Below are positions 24,091 to 32,909 of a stretch of DNA of 35,400 nt, piece after piece. The notes beneath the pieces are model-generated. The model made no database searches, had not been told where the DNA came from, and saw only the letters and a program-made list of their open reading frames with translations. Within the stretch, counting starts at the first letter, position 1; every line of letters begins with the position of its first letter. Origin of the DNA: Rhodobacteraceae bacterium PARR1 (GTDB taxonomy: Bacteria > Pseudomonadota > Alphaproteobacteria > Rhodobacterales > Rhodobacteraceae); contig NKIT01000024.1 of the NCBI GenBank assembly GCA_002256185.1, forward strand, positions 1-35,400. Reading direction: 5' to 3'. A program made the translations under genes and the position numbers.

Positions 24091-25190
24091 CCTTTTCCGC
24101 TGACCGTTCCACGATGATCGAGTTTCGTGACGTCCACAAATACTACGGCGATTACCACGCCCTGCGCGGTATCAGCGGTGAGATCAAGTCGGGGGAGTTC
24201 TTCTCGCTCTTGGGTCCATCCGGCTGCGGCAAGACCACGCTTCTACGCACCATCGCGGGGTTTGAGGGGATTTCTTCGGGCGCCGTGCTGATCGACGGCA
24301 AGGATACGGCGGGCATTCCGCCGAACAAGCGCCCGACCAACATGGTGTTCCAATCCTACGCCATCTTCCCGCATCTGACTGTGGCCGAAAACGTGGGCTT
24401 TGGTCTGCGCCGCGACCCGCGCTCTGCTGCGGAAAAGTCCCGCGCCGTGGATGAGGCGTTGGAGATGGTGGGCCTGAAAGGCTATGGCGGGCGGGCGGCC
24501 AATGCCCTGTCCGGCGGTCAGCGCCAGCGTGTGGCTTTGGCGCGGGCGCTGATCCTGAAGCCCAAGGTCTTGCTGCTGGATGAACCCCTGTCCGCGCTGG
24601 ACAAGAAGATGCGCGAATTGATGCAGGTGGAACTGATCAAGCTGCAACGTCAGGTTGGCATCACCTTCATCCTTGTGACCCATGACCAGGAAGAAGCCCT
24701 TGTCATGTCCGACCGCATCGCCGTGATGTTCGAGGGTGAGATTGCGCAACTGGCCGATCCCGAGACGCTCTATCGCCGCCCGAACAGCCGCAAGGTGGCG
24801 GATTTCATCGGCACGATGAATTTCATCCCCTGTGAAGTGCTGTCCCAAGGAATGGACACCATCGAGGTGGACGCCAAGGGTCTGGGCCGAGTCACCCTGT
24901 CCACCGATCAGGCCCCGCCACCGAATGGCAAGGAATCCCCGGTCGTGGGTCTGCGCCCTGAAACGCTGACGCTGCTCTATCCCGGTCAATCCACCCAAGA
25001 CCGCACCGTGGATGGCGTGGTGGATGAGGTGATCTATTTCGGCGACATGACCTATTACGATGTCTATATCGGCGGCACCGATGTCGAGGTGCGCCTGTCG
25101 ATGCGCAACGTGCCGGGGCGTCCGATCCTTGACGTGGGCACGCAAGTCCAACTGGCGTGGAATCCGTCCGCCTTGGTGTTGTTCCGGTGA
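24087..25190 (+). CDS. ABC importer ATPase, PotA-like
   Basis: A 367-residue ATPase. It has Walker A GPSGCGKTT, signature LSGGQRQRVALARAL, Walker B LLLDEPLSALD with the switch histidine in LVTHDQEEA, and a C-terminal TOBE-type regulatory part (VVGLRPETLTLLYPG and later). The GTG at 24087 gives the four-base overlap; the internal ATG at 24114 is an alternative that would still keep the whole ATPase domain. It should energise the two permeases upstream. The next gene overlaps its stop. Confidence 0.94.
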   Translation: MTFSADRSTMIEFRDVHKYYGDYHALRGISGEIKSGEFFSLLGPSGCGKTTLLRTIAGFEGISSGAVLIDGKDTAGIPPNKRPTNMVFQSYAIFPHLTVAENVGFGLRRDPRSAAEKSRAVDEALEMVGLKGYGGRAANALSGGQRQRVALARALILKPKVLLLDEPLSALDKKMRELMQVELIKLQRQVGITFILVTHDQEEALVMSDRIAVMFEGEIAQLADPETLYRRPNSRKVADFIGTMNFIPCEVLSQGMDTIEVDAKGLGRVTLSTDQAPPPNGKESPVVGLRPETLTLLYPGQSTQDRTVDGVVDEVIYFGDMTYYDVYIGGTDVEVRLSMRNVPGRPILDVGTQVQLAWNPSALVLFR

Positions 25191-26206
25191 TCCTGCCTGC
25201 GCGCCTTCAGCCGCCCGATTGGCTGAAGCGCGCGTCGGATGCCCCGCCCGCGCTGGTGTTTCACACCAAAGGCCCGCATGCCGAAAGGCTGCTCTCGGGC
25301 GGGTTTCGGCTGCTGGGCGCGTTGTCGGATCATGCCGCAGGGCAGGGCTGGGATGTGCAGGCAGTCGAATTCACCGACGCCTCACCCGCCTGCGCCGTTG
25401 CGGACAGCCGCCATATCCATGTGTTGATGGAGGATCACCCCGCCTACGGCCCGCGCGTGTTTCACGCCGTGCCGGGATACCTGCGCGGCTGGTGGTTCTT
25501 TGACGACCTCGCCACGCGCAACAATGCGTCGATCCGGTTTCACGGCTTTGATCCCCGCAGCGTCAAAGAGGCCTTCGCCACCCGGTTCACGGACCGCCTG
25601 CGCACGCAATTCGCCGGGCGCAACTTCACCAAATTCGGCCAGCGGGAACGCGGAGAGGAAGCGATTCCAACAGGTTGCCTCGCGTTCTTCGCGCAGGGGT
25701 TCACCGTCCCGCCGCACCAAAGCCATTATGCCGGTGTGCTCGACCTCGCCCACGCCAGCATTGCCGCGCGGGGGGATCGACCCGTGGTCATCAAACCCCA
25801 TCCCAAGAACAGCCTTGAGGAGGTTGAGGCCTTGGCCGCCCTGCATGACCCCGCCGCGGGGGTGCATGTCACCGATGCGTCGATCCACGACATTCTGGAC
25901 GCCTGCGCCTGTGTGGTGACGGTGACCTCTGCCGTGGCGTTTGAAGGCTTCCTGCACGGCAAACCCGCCGTGGTGGCGGGGCAGGTGGATTATCCGCAGA
26001 ATGTGGTGACCCTGACCGATCCCGCCAAACTGCCCGATGCCATCACGGCCGCACTGTCGCGCGATTGGCCGCATGACCGCTTTGTCACTTGGTATCTGCG
26101 CCACCATTGTCTTGAGGACCGCGCCGAAAGCCTGCCCCGCGTGCTGGAACGTTTGCACCGCAAGGGTCTCAGTCTGGGCGATTTCAACCAGCGCGGCTGG
26201 TTCTAG
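25187..26206 (+). CDS. Capsule polysaccharide (KpsS/KpsC-like) family protein
   Basis: A 339-residue protein resembling the capsule polysaccharide biosynthesis/export family (Kps-type glycosyltransferase fold). The clearest features are VVIKPHPKN (Lys203-Pro206) and the following TSAVAFEGFLHGKPAVV block, the two hallmarks of this fold. There is no signal peptide. The GTG at 25187 overlaps the ATPase stop by four bases; the frame is open back to 25157. Its place in an importer operon is odd: it may act on a surface glycan related to the transported compound, or be a passenger. No other capsule genes are nearby. Confidence 0.72.
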   Translation: MILPARLQPPDWLKRASDAPPALVFHTKGPHAERLLSGGFRLLGALSDHAAGQGWDVQAVEFTDASPACAVADSRHIHVLMEDHPAYGPRVFHAVPGYLRGWWFFDDLATRNNASIRFHGFDPRSVKEAFATRFTDRLRTQFAGRNFTKFGQRERGEEAIPTGCLAFFAQGFTVPPHQSHYAGVLDLAHASIAARGDRPVVIKPHPKNSLEEVEALAALHDPAAGVHVTDASIHDILDACACVVTVTSAVAFEGFLHGKPAVVAGQVDYPQNVVTLTDPAKLPDAITAALSRDWPHDRFVTWYLRHHCLEDRAESLPRVLERLHRKGLSLGDFNQRGWF

Positions 26207-26817
26207 CAATCCGGCGGCAACAGCCCCAATCCGCGCAGGTAGATGCCAATCCCGGCCTCAAGCAGATCTTCGGGCGGGAAGGGCGATTTGGCCCCCGGTG
26301 CCCCGCGCATGTAAAGTTCCACTACGCCGTGCGACATGGCCAGCACATGGGCCGAAAACATCGCAGGCGGCGGGCGGCGGCTTTCGGGCATCTGTTCGGA
26401 CAGTTTCGCGGCGGCCTTTTCCAAGACACTGCGTGCCTTTTCCGCCACCAAGGCCAGATCAGGAAAGGCGTTCAGCGACAGCCCGCTTTCAAACATCGCC
26501 ATGTAATGACCGGGATATTTCCGCGCAAAGGCCAGATAGGCCCGCCCCGTCGATTCAAACGCGGCAAGGGCCGAGGGTTTGCCATCGTCATAGGCATATT
26601 CCATGAGGGCTGCGAAAATATCGTAGCCCTGACGCGCCACCTCGGCCAACAAGTCCTCACGGCCCGCGAAGTGACGATAGACGGCGGCGGGGGTGACATC
26701 GGCCTGTTTCGCGGCCTCGGACAGCGTAAAGCCCGTGGGACCGCGTTCTGCGATCAGGGTCAGCGCGGCCTCAACCAATGCCTGCCGAAGATTGCCATGG
26801 TGATAGCCGCGCTTCAT
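26203..26817 (-). CDS. TetR-family transcriptional regulator
   Basis: A 204-residue regulator. The N-terminal helix-turn-helix is typical (AALTLIAERGPTGFTLSEAAKQADVT, then PAAVYRHFAGREDLLAEVA), and the C-terminal ligand domain has family-like WHG features (FARKYPGHYMAMFE). The start at 26817 follows the ppk2 stop by one base (TAA-G-ATG on the minus strand), so the two genes are coupled. Its last bases overlap the end of the convergent Kps-like gene. The ligand and targets are unknown. Confidence 0.9.
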   Translation of the reverse strand: MKRGYHHGNLRQALVEAALTLIAERGPTGFTLSEAAKQADVTPAAVYRHFAGREDLLAEVARQGYDIFAALMEYAYDDGKPSALAAFESTGRAYLAFARKYPGHYMAMFESGLSLNAFPDLALVAEKARSVLEKAAAKLSEQMPESRRPPPAMFSAHVLAMSHGVVELYMRGAPGAKSPFPPEDLLEAGIGIYLRGLGLLPPDC

Positions 26818-26818
26818 C

Positions 26819-27712
26819 TTATCCTTTCGGGCGCAGTCCCGGCCCGCCACAGATCAGCGGATCGGGCGTGCCGATCAGGGCCTTGTCCTTTCCCTTGAAC
26901 TCCACCGCCTGCAAGACAGTCTGCACCGCCGCGATGCGGGCGCGTTTCTTGTCATCCGACAGGATCACCGTCCAAGGCGCGTGGTCGAAATGGCTACGTT
27001 CCATGGTTTCGTCAATGGCTTTGCAGTAATCATCCCACTTGGCCAGACCGTCAATGTCGATGGGCGACAGCTTCCACTGTTTCAGCGGGTCTTTCTCCCG
27101 CGCAAGGAAGCGGCGCAACTGTTCAGCCCGCCCCACCTCAAGCCACAGCTTGACGAGGATGATGCCCTCATCCGCGATCATACGTTCAAAATCAGGCAGT
27201 TGGCGAAAGAACTTCTCACGGTCGGCGGGGGTGCAGAAGCCAAAGACATGTTCAACCATCGCGCGATTGTACCAAGAGCGGTCGAACAGCGCCATTTCGC
27301 CCTTGGCGGGGAACCAGTCGATGTAGCGCTGGAAATACCATTGCGCGGCCTCGCGCTCGCTGGGTTTGGGCAGGGCCACGACATTGGCGACGCGCGGGTT
27401 CAGGTTTTCGCGCATCGTGTCGATGGTGCCGCCCTTGCCCGCCGCATCGCGCCCTTCAAAGATCACGACCAGACGCTGACCGCTGGCTTTCAGATCGGCC
27501 AGCATCCGCACCAATTGGCGCTGAAGGCCCTCCATCTGCGTGTCGTAATCCTTGCCCTTGATCTCGGCCCGGTAGGGGTAGCTTTCGGTCAGGATGTCAT
27601 CCTTGCCCGCGGTCTCAATCTGTTTGCGGATCGCCTTGGGCGCGTCCTTCTTGAAAAAGCGCGAAATCGCGCCGTCAAAGGGCAGGGCGGGGTCTGCGGA
27701 TTTGGCACACAT
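26819..27712 (-). CDS. ppk2: Polyphosphate kinase 2
   Basis: A 297-residue class I PPK2 with a single kinase domain. It has Walker [10 protein letters not shown] (87-95), Walker B FDRSWYNR (143-150) and a lid-region pattern near [23 protein letters not shown]. The enzyme moves phosphate between polyphosphate and nucleotides, usually making GTP or ATP from the diphosphate. The N-terminus (about 50 residues before the [12 protein letters not shown] helix) is of usual length. It is the first gene of a ppk2-tetR pair. Confidence 0.95.
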   Translation of the reverse strand: MCAKSADPALPFDGAISRFFKKDAPKAIRKQIETAGKDDILTESYPYRAEIKGKDYDTQMEGLQRQLVRMLADLKASGQRLVVIFEGRDAAGKGGTIDTMRENLNPRVANVVALPKPSEREAAQWYFQRYIDWFPAKGEMALFDRSWYNRAMVEHVFGFCTPADREKFFRQLPDFERMIADEGIILVKLWLEVGRAEQLRRFLAREKDPLKQWKLSPIDIDGLAKWDDYCKAIDETMERSHFDHAPWTVILSDDKKRARIAAVQTVLQAVEFKGKDKALIGTPDPLICGGPGLRPKG

Positions 27713-27760
27713 GCGATCACCTTTGGAAAACCGGTCAGGGCAGTGTAACCGGCCATCCCC

Positions 27761-28705
27761 TTAACGCAATCCCGCGCGGGCAGCGGCGCGGTCGATGGCA
27801 TCCAGCACCGCGTCAGGGTTGGTGTGATGCGGCATATGGCCCACGCCGGGCAGAACGGTCAGATGGGCATTGGGCAGACGCTGCGACAGGGGCAGCGAGT
27901 GGATCGTCAGCGGAACAATCGTATCAGCATCGCCATGCACCAATTCGATGGGCAGGGTCAGGCTGGGCAAGCGCGGCTCCATCGCGACAATCTGGGGGCG
28001 CAAGCTGTTGATCTGCTGAACATTTGCTGAAAGGGCACCTTGCCGCAACGTCAGGTCCAGACCCAGATAGGCCAGATAGCCCGCAGGCGCGGGTTGCGGG
28101 GCAAAAACGGCGTCGATGCTGCGCGCGATATAGCGATCCGGTAGCCAGGCCGATGCCAAAGGCACGAACACCGCCCGCCCCAATGCGGTTTCTGTCAGCT
28201 TGTAGGTGATGTCCAAGCCCCCCGGCCAAGGCAGCGACGGGGCCGACACCATGACCCGCGCCGCGGCCGGATGGTCCAGCGCCCATGCCAGTGCCACCGA
28301 TCCGCCGTAGCTTTGGCCCACCAGCAGTGGATTGGTCGCGCCAAGTTGATCTGCCGCCGCCTTCAGAACCGCCACCTGCGCGGCAAGCGACGCCTCTCCC
28401 CCCGGCAGCGGATCGGAATAGCCCAAGCCCGGGCGGTCAAAGGCCAGCACACGGTAATGCGGTGTCAGACGGTCCATAAGGCCAAAGGTGAAGTCGCGCA
28501 GATTGCCGGATGCGCCATGGATCAGCACAAGGTCAGGCCCCGAACCGGCCACCTGCACATGCACGCGCAGACCGTTCACCGTGACAAACTCCCCGGTTGG
28601 GGGCGTGTCACGCAGCGCCCGCCCATCCCGCGCCTGCGCCCGCCACAGCGTCAGCGCAACGAAGGCGGCAAACAGGATCAGAACGGCAAGGCCCAGCAGT
28701 TTCAT
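27761..28705 (-). CDS. Membrane-anchored alpha/beta hydrolase
   Basis: A 314-residue alpha/beta hydrolase. An N-terminal hydrophobic helix (residues 1-20) acts as anchor or uncleaved signal. The catalytic triad can be traced: oxyanion HG (63-64), nucleophile Ser132 in VGQSYGGS, acid Asp in HGDADTIVP and His in GVGHMPHHTNP. The closest named families are epoxide hydrolase/lipase-like enzymes, and the substrate cannot be read from the sequence. It lies between metA and ppk2 on the same strand but with gaps of 48 and 78 bases, so it may be transcribed alone. Confidence 0.88.
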   Translation of the reverse strand: MKLLGLAVLILFAAFVALTLWRAQARDGRALRDTPPTGEFVTVNGLRVHVQVAGSGPDLVLIHGASGNLRDFTFGLMDRLTPHYRVLAFDRPGLGYSDPLPGGEASLAAQVAVLKAAADQLGATNPLLVGQSYGGSVALAWALDHPAAARVMVSAPSLPWPGGLDITYKLTETALGRAVFVPLASAWLPDRYIARSIDAVFAPQPAPAGYLAYLGLDLTLRQGALSANVQQINSLRPQIVAMEPRLPSLTLPIELVHGDADTIVPLTIHSLPLSQRLPNAHLTVLPGVGHMPHHTNPDAVLDAIDRAAARAGLR

Positions 28706-28783
28706 CGCAACATCACCCCGTATGCCGTTGGAAATAGTATAAACTCCGCCGCAGCCACATCACCTCACGCAAACGCGACGCGC

Positions 28784-29701
28784 CTAGCGGCCAATATCCG
28801 TCAGATCAAAGGGGGTGGATTGGTAAATCTCGTTGATCCAGTTGCCGTAAAGCAGATGGGCATGGCTGCGCCAGCGGTTCAGCGGCGGCAGGGCCGGATT
28901 GTCATCGGGGTAATAATTCAACGGCACATTGATCGGCGTGCCCCCCGCAACATCGCGATCATATTCCTGTTTCAGCGTGTCGCTGTCATATTCAAAGTGG
29001 TTGAAGATATAGAGCGCGCGATGCGACGCATCTTCGACCAGACAGGGGCCCACCTCATCCGACCCGATCAGCGTGCGCAGGGCGGGACGGCTGTCAATCT
29101 CGGCTTGCCGCATTTCGGTCCAGCGGCTGACGGGGATCACGAAATCATCCGAAAATCCACGCAGAAAGGGTGAGGTCGGCGCAAGGTTCACATGACGAAA
29201 GCAGCCGAAAGCCTTGGTTTGCAACAGATGTTTCTGCACACCGTGGAAGTGGTGGATCATCGCCATCCCGCCCCAGCAGACGCCAAAGGTGGATTGCACA
29301 TGGGTTTGCGTCCAGTCAAAGACTTGGCGCAGTTCATCCCAATAGGTCACCTCCTCAAACGGCAGATGCTCAATCGGTGCGCCGGTGATGATCAGACCGT
29401 CAAACTTTTCATCCCGCACCTCTTGGAAGGGGCGGTAAAAGGTTTCCATATGCTCGGCGGCGGTGTTCTTGGTCTGATGTTCGGTCATGCGGATCAGATG
29501 CAGATCAATCTGCAAGGGCGTGGCCCCGATCAGGCGCGCGAACTGGTTTTCGGTCTGAATCTTTTTCGGCATCAGGTTCAACAGCGCGATCCGCAAGGGG
29601 CGGATGTCCTGCCGGGCCGCGCGTTCGGGCGACATGACCATGACGCCTTCGTTCCGCAGAACGTCATAGGCGGGCAGGGTCTCTGGCAGGGTGATGGGCA
29701 T
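28784..29701 (-). CDS. metAA: Homoserine O-acetyltransferase (MetA family)
   Basis: A 305-residue enzyme of methionine biosynthesis that activates homoserine. The MetA catalytic residues are in place: Cys142 (FGVCWGGM), His235 and Glu237 (NHFEYDS). Position 111 is Glu in [13 protein letters not shown]; this site separates acetyl-CoA users (Glu) from succinyl-CoA users (Gly), so the enzyme is predicted to make O-acetylhomoserine despite its MetA fold. It follows the P-loop ATPase gene by 30 bases and probably shares its transcript. I see no SAM riboswitch between them. Confidence 0.94.
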   Translation of the reverse strand: MPITLPETLPAYDVLRNEGVMVMSPERAARQDIRPLRIALLNLMPKKIQTENQFARLIGATPLQIDLHLIRMTEHQTKNTAAEHMETFYRPFQEVRDEKFDGLIITGAPIEHLPFEEVTYWDELRQVFDWTQTHVQSTFGVCWGGMAMIHHFHGVQKHLLQTKAFGCFRHVNLAPTSPFLRGFSDDFVIPVSRWTEMRQAEIDSRPALRTLIGSDEVGPCLVEDASHRALYIFNHFEYDSDTLKQEYDRDVAGGTPINVPLNYYPDDNPALPPLNRWRSHAHLLYGNWINEIYQSTPFDLTDIGR

Positions 29702-29731
29702 ATCTGAACTCGTTGGTTTAGCGGGTACGAT

Positions 29732-30604
29732 TTAGGCGGCGGGGTGGCCCCGATCAAGCGTGGCGGCAATCAGCGCGTGGAAATCATCGGCGCTGCGCAC
29801 CTGCGCCACCTCTTCGGCGGTGACGGTGATGCCCCAATTGTCGGCCATCGCGGCGTAGCGGGGTTGGCGATGCTCCAAGAGGCGGGCATAGCCAAAGCGC
29901 AGGAAGGCATCGGGGTCCACTTCGGTTTCCGGCTTGCCCTCTTGCGCCAGATAGTCGGCCCAGACCTGCGCCAGAAATTCGGGCTGGTAATACATGGGCT
30001 TCGGCGCACGGTCGAAGCGGCGTTTCAGCTCGTCCCGGTGTGCTTCGGACCCTTTGATCCAGACCATCAGCAGGTTCTGCGACAGCGCTGTCAGCACCGG
30101 ATCGGTGCGGTCTTCGGGATTGACCACTTCGCAGATCGACCCGCCGGAATCGCAGACGAAGTTATCGTAACGATAAATTTCTTGCGCGCGCTGGATGAAA
30201 TGCGGCGTGTCGAGCAAGGCGTAAACCTCTGCCGCGCGGTGCTGGTCCTGCCGCTTGCAGTATTCGGCAAAGGCCACACCACCCCGCGTGGGATCACCCG
30301 GCTTGCCCAGATAGGTCGACAAGGGCGCCAGATTGTCAAAGGTGATGTTGGAGGCGATATAGACCGAATCCGTCATCAGAAGTTCGCGCAAGAGCGGAAC
30401 CTTCATCGCCTCACGCTTGAAGTTGTCGGCGATGTGTTCGCCCATGTAGCGCGTGCCAATGCGGTAATCGACGGAATAGTGGAACCAATCCCCCCCGGCG
30501 CGCAGTAGGCTGGCCAGATAGGTCTTGCCCAACCCGGACATGCCGAACAGCAGCACGCGTTTCGCGGATGCCGCCTGATACTCTGCCCCGTTCCGGTAGA
30601 TCAT
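29732..30604 (-). CDS. P-loop ATPase of unknown function
   Basis: A 290-residue soluble protein with an N-terminal P-loop (VLLFGMSGLGKTYLASLL, from about residue 17) and a small-kinase look: short Gly-rich loop, then HYSVDYRIGTRYMGEHI, and a middle Asp-rich strand (FVCDSGGSICEV). I do not recognise a named family, though proteins of this kind occur next to metA in alphaproteobacteria by my recollection. I start at 30604 (MIYRNGAEYQ, AGGAT upstream); the frame is open further. It lies 30 bases before metA on the same strand, hinting at a role in nucleotide, sulfur or methionine metabolism, but none is proven. Confidence 0.8.
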   Translation of the reverse strand: MIYRNGAEYQAASAKRVLLFGMSGLGKTYLASLLRAGGDWFHYSVDYRIGTRYMGEHIADNFKREAMKVPLLRELLMTDSVYIASNITFDNLAPLSTYLGKPGDPTRGGVAFAEYCKRQDQHRAAEVYALLDTPHFIQRAQEIYRYDNFVCDSGGSICEVVNPEDRTDPVLTALSQNLLMVWIKGSEAHRDELKRRFDRAPKPMYYQPEFLAQVWADYLAQEGKPETEVDPDAFLRFGYARLLEHRQPRYAAMADNWGITVTAEEVAQVRSADDFHALIAATLDRGHPAA

Positions 30605-30676
30605 GATCCTGCCCCCGCCTGTCTTTGGCCCGGTGATAGCGCCCCGCGCGGCCAAGGTCATGTGGAAAATCAAATG

Positions 30677-30706
30677 AAAACGGCCCTGCGCAACGCACAG
30701 GGCCGT
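30677..30706 (-). terminator. Intrinsic terminator of the FadL-like gene
   Basis: ACGGCCCTG (30680-30688) pairs with CAGGGCCGT (30698-30706), and a further GCG/CGC pair lies in the loop. On the minus strand the stem is followed by TTTT. It lies 21 bases after the stop of the FadL-like gene. Confidence 0.88.
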
Positions 30707-30726
30707 CCAGTCGCCGTTTCAGTGGA

Positions 30727-31902
30727 TCAGAACGAATAGCCGATCTGCACACCCAGACCCAACGCGTCATTGCCGCTGAACTTGGTGCCCGACGCATCGG
30801 TCGCATCGCCCAGCTTGGCATATTCGATGCCGCCGGTGATCTTGATGTTGTCCTTGCGATAGGTTGCGCCCACCCCGAACGAGGTGGAGCCATCGGTCGG
30901 CGACAGACGCGAGGCGACGCCGCCCTTGGACTCTTCGTAGGTGACACGGCCAAAGACCGACAGATTGTCGTTCAGACGACGCCCGACGCCCAGTTGATAG
31001 GTCATCACGTCATTGTCGATGCCGGTGACGTCATCGTTGAAGGCGGCGTTGTAAAGCGGCGGGCGCACCTCCCAGACCGACCAGTTGGTGTATTTGATCA
31101 TCCCGAACACCAACGTGTCCTTGGCCACACCCGACTGGAAATCCAGCGCGATGGAGCGCGGCATTTCGATGTTGGTGGTGCCATTGCGCAGCCCGCCCAG
31201 CGGCGTTGCGGCAAAGGCGGGCAGCGTCTCGCGCGAGGCGAAGCTGTGGGTGAAGCCCTGTTCATAGGTCAGCGCCACACGCAGCGCGATTTCGGGCTTT
31301 TCATAGGCCGCCCCCACGATCAGCGCGGTCTGGCTGTCGGATTCGGTGGTGGCGTTATAGGCCAGCGTTCCCGCCGGTGCCCCGGCCGCCAAGGCCGCCG
31401 CCGTGCCGCCTGCCGTTGCCATGCTGGCGCGGATCATGCGGTCCGGGATCGCAATCTCGGCCTTGGAGGTGACGTTCTTGGCACCGCCATAGACGGAAAA
31501 GCCCTGCGCCACGTCATATTTGACCAAGGCCGCAATCTGGTTGCTGGACCAATGCGCCTCAAGCCCGTTGTAGAAACCGGCGGTGTATTTCGCGTCCGCG
31601 CCATAGGGCTGGTTCACGAACACGCCGACCGACAGCTTGTCATTCAGATCGGTTTTGAAGCTGAGCGAAAGCGTCGTGTAGCTTTCGGCCATGTTCCCCG
31701 TCGAGGCCCCGAAAAAGGCGATGGGGCCGACATAGGCGCCCGTCACGCCGGGATTCACGGTGCTGAAGCCGAGTTCGGCGTAAGTGCCTTCCTCGAACAT
31801 GGCGGCATAGGGCAGACGCGACCGGTCGATGCCGCCCGCGTTGGCCATGGTGGCGCAGACAGCAAGTGCGGATGTCGCCAGCAAGGCGGATTTGAAGTGC
31901 AT
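30727..31902 (-). CDS. OmpP1/FadL-family outer-membrane transporter
   Basis: A 391-residue beta-barrel protein of the FadL family, which takes up long-chain fatty acids or other hydrophobic compounds across the outer membrane. Using the second of two adjacent ATGs (31902), GGAGG lies 8 bases upstream and the signal peptide reads MHFKSALLATSALAVCATMANA. The mature start AGGIDRSRLPYAAMFEEGTY resembles the family's N-terminal plug, and the chain ends VQIGYSF, with the C-terminal Phe required for barrel assembly. Alternating strand patterns run throughout. Its own terminator follows. Expression is probably independent, since the DMT gene upstream ends 104 bases away. Confidence 0.9.
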   Translation of the reverse strand: MHFKSALLATSALAVCATMANAGGIDRSRLPYAAMFEEGTYAELGFSTVNPGVTGAYVGPIAFFGASTGNMAESYTTLSLSFKTDLNDKLSVGVFVNQPYGADAKYTAGFYNGLEAHWSSNQIAALVKYDVAQGFSVYGGAKNVTSKAEIAIPDRMIRASMATAGGTAAALAAGAPAGTLAYNATTESDSQTALIVGAAYEKPEIALRVALTYEQGFTHSFASRETLPAFAATPLGGLRNGTTNIEMPRSIALDFQSGVAKDTLVFGMIKYTNWSVWEVRPPLYNAAFNDDVTGIDNDVMTYQLGVGRRLNDNLSVFGRVTYEESKGGVASRLSPTDGSTSFGVGATYRKDNIKITGGIEYAKLGDATDASGTKFSGNDALGLGVQIGYSF

Positions 31903-32006
31903 CATCGGTTCCTCCCCGTATCGTCCGAACGCCGGATGCACCGCGCCGAACACTTGTTTGTGAGGCTATGGTCCAGCCCCGGTGTCGGTCAATCCGCGAC
32001 GCAACG

Positions 32007-32909
32007 TCACAGATCAGGACGCGCAAGAGTTGTGGCGGAAATGCGCGTTGCCGATCTGCGTTCTGACCGGATATTGATCCAGTTTCCGCAAAAGATCACC
32101 GCTGCGCCAGCCAAAACCCACACATCCACCGGTTCGGAATAAAGCGCCATCCCGACGACAGCGATCACCGGCAAACGGATGAAGTCGATGGGCAGCACGA
32201 AACTGGCCGGGGCCAGCGACAGCGCCGTGGTCAGGCACAGATGCGCCAGCAACCCGCACACCCCGATCAGCGCCAGCCACGGCAGTGTCTGCGCCGTGGG
32301 CAGGGCGATGGACCCATCCCAACCGGCACAGGCCAGCCCAAGGCCGAATTGCATCAAGGTCAGCCAGAACAGGATGGACACGATGCTTTCGCCGCGCGTC
32401 AGGCGTTTGGTCATCAGCGCGGTCGCGGCAAAACAGATGGCCGAACCTGCCGCCGCCACAACGCCTGCGTTCAGATGCGCGAAATCGGGCCGCGCGACCA
32501 ACAGGACGCCCAGAAACCCCATCCCCGCCGCGATCAGACGCGGTGTCGTCAGTTTCTCCCCCAGCACCAAGGGCGAGAGCAGGATCACCCAGATGGGCGA
32601 GGTGAACTCCAGCGCAAAGACCTGCGCCAGCGGGATCATCGTCAGCGACCAGAACCACAGATTCTGCCCGCCAAAATGAAAGAGGTTGCGGATCACATGG
32701 CTGGGCAGGGTGTCGCGCCGCACCTCGGCCAACCGCCCGGTTGCGATGCCAAAGGCCATCACCAGCGTGAACCCCAGCACCGACCGCCACATCATGATCT
32801 CGAACGTGTCATGCACGCCCGACACGGCCCGCCCCGCCACCGCCATCAGGGTAAAGGACAGGATCGACCCGCCCATCCACAGGGCAGCGGCAAGCGGGCG
32901 CTGCGTCAT
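32007..32909 (-). CDS. DMT-superfamily (EamA) transporter
   Basis: A 300-residue inner-membrane protein with about ten hydrophobic helices in two EamA repeats, beginning MTQRPLAAALWMGGSILSF. Family-type landmarks are FEIMMWRSVLGF early and LEFTSPIWVILLSPLVLGEKL at the end of the first repeat. Such proteins usually export metabolites or amino acids; no substrate can be given. The start at 32909 overlaps the MFS stop by ATGA, so the two transporters are coupled. Confidence 0.9.
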   Translation of the reverse strand: MTQRPLAAALWMGGSILSFTLMAVAGRAVSGVHDTFEIMMWRSVLGFTLVMAFGIATGRLAEVRRDTLPSHVIRNLFHFGGQNLWFWSLTMIPLAQVFALEFTSPIWVILLSPLVLGEKLTTPRLIAAGMGFLGVLLVARPDFAHLNAGVVAAAGSAICFAATALMTKRLTRGESIVSILFWLTLMQFGLGLACAGWDGSIALPTAQTLPWLALIGVCGLLAHLCLTTALSLAPASFVLPIDFIRLPVIAVVGMALYSEPVDVWVLAGAAVIFCGNWINIRSERRSATRISATTLARPDL

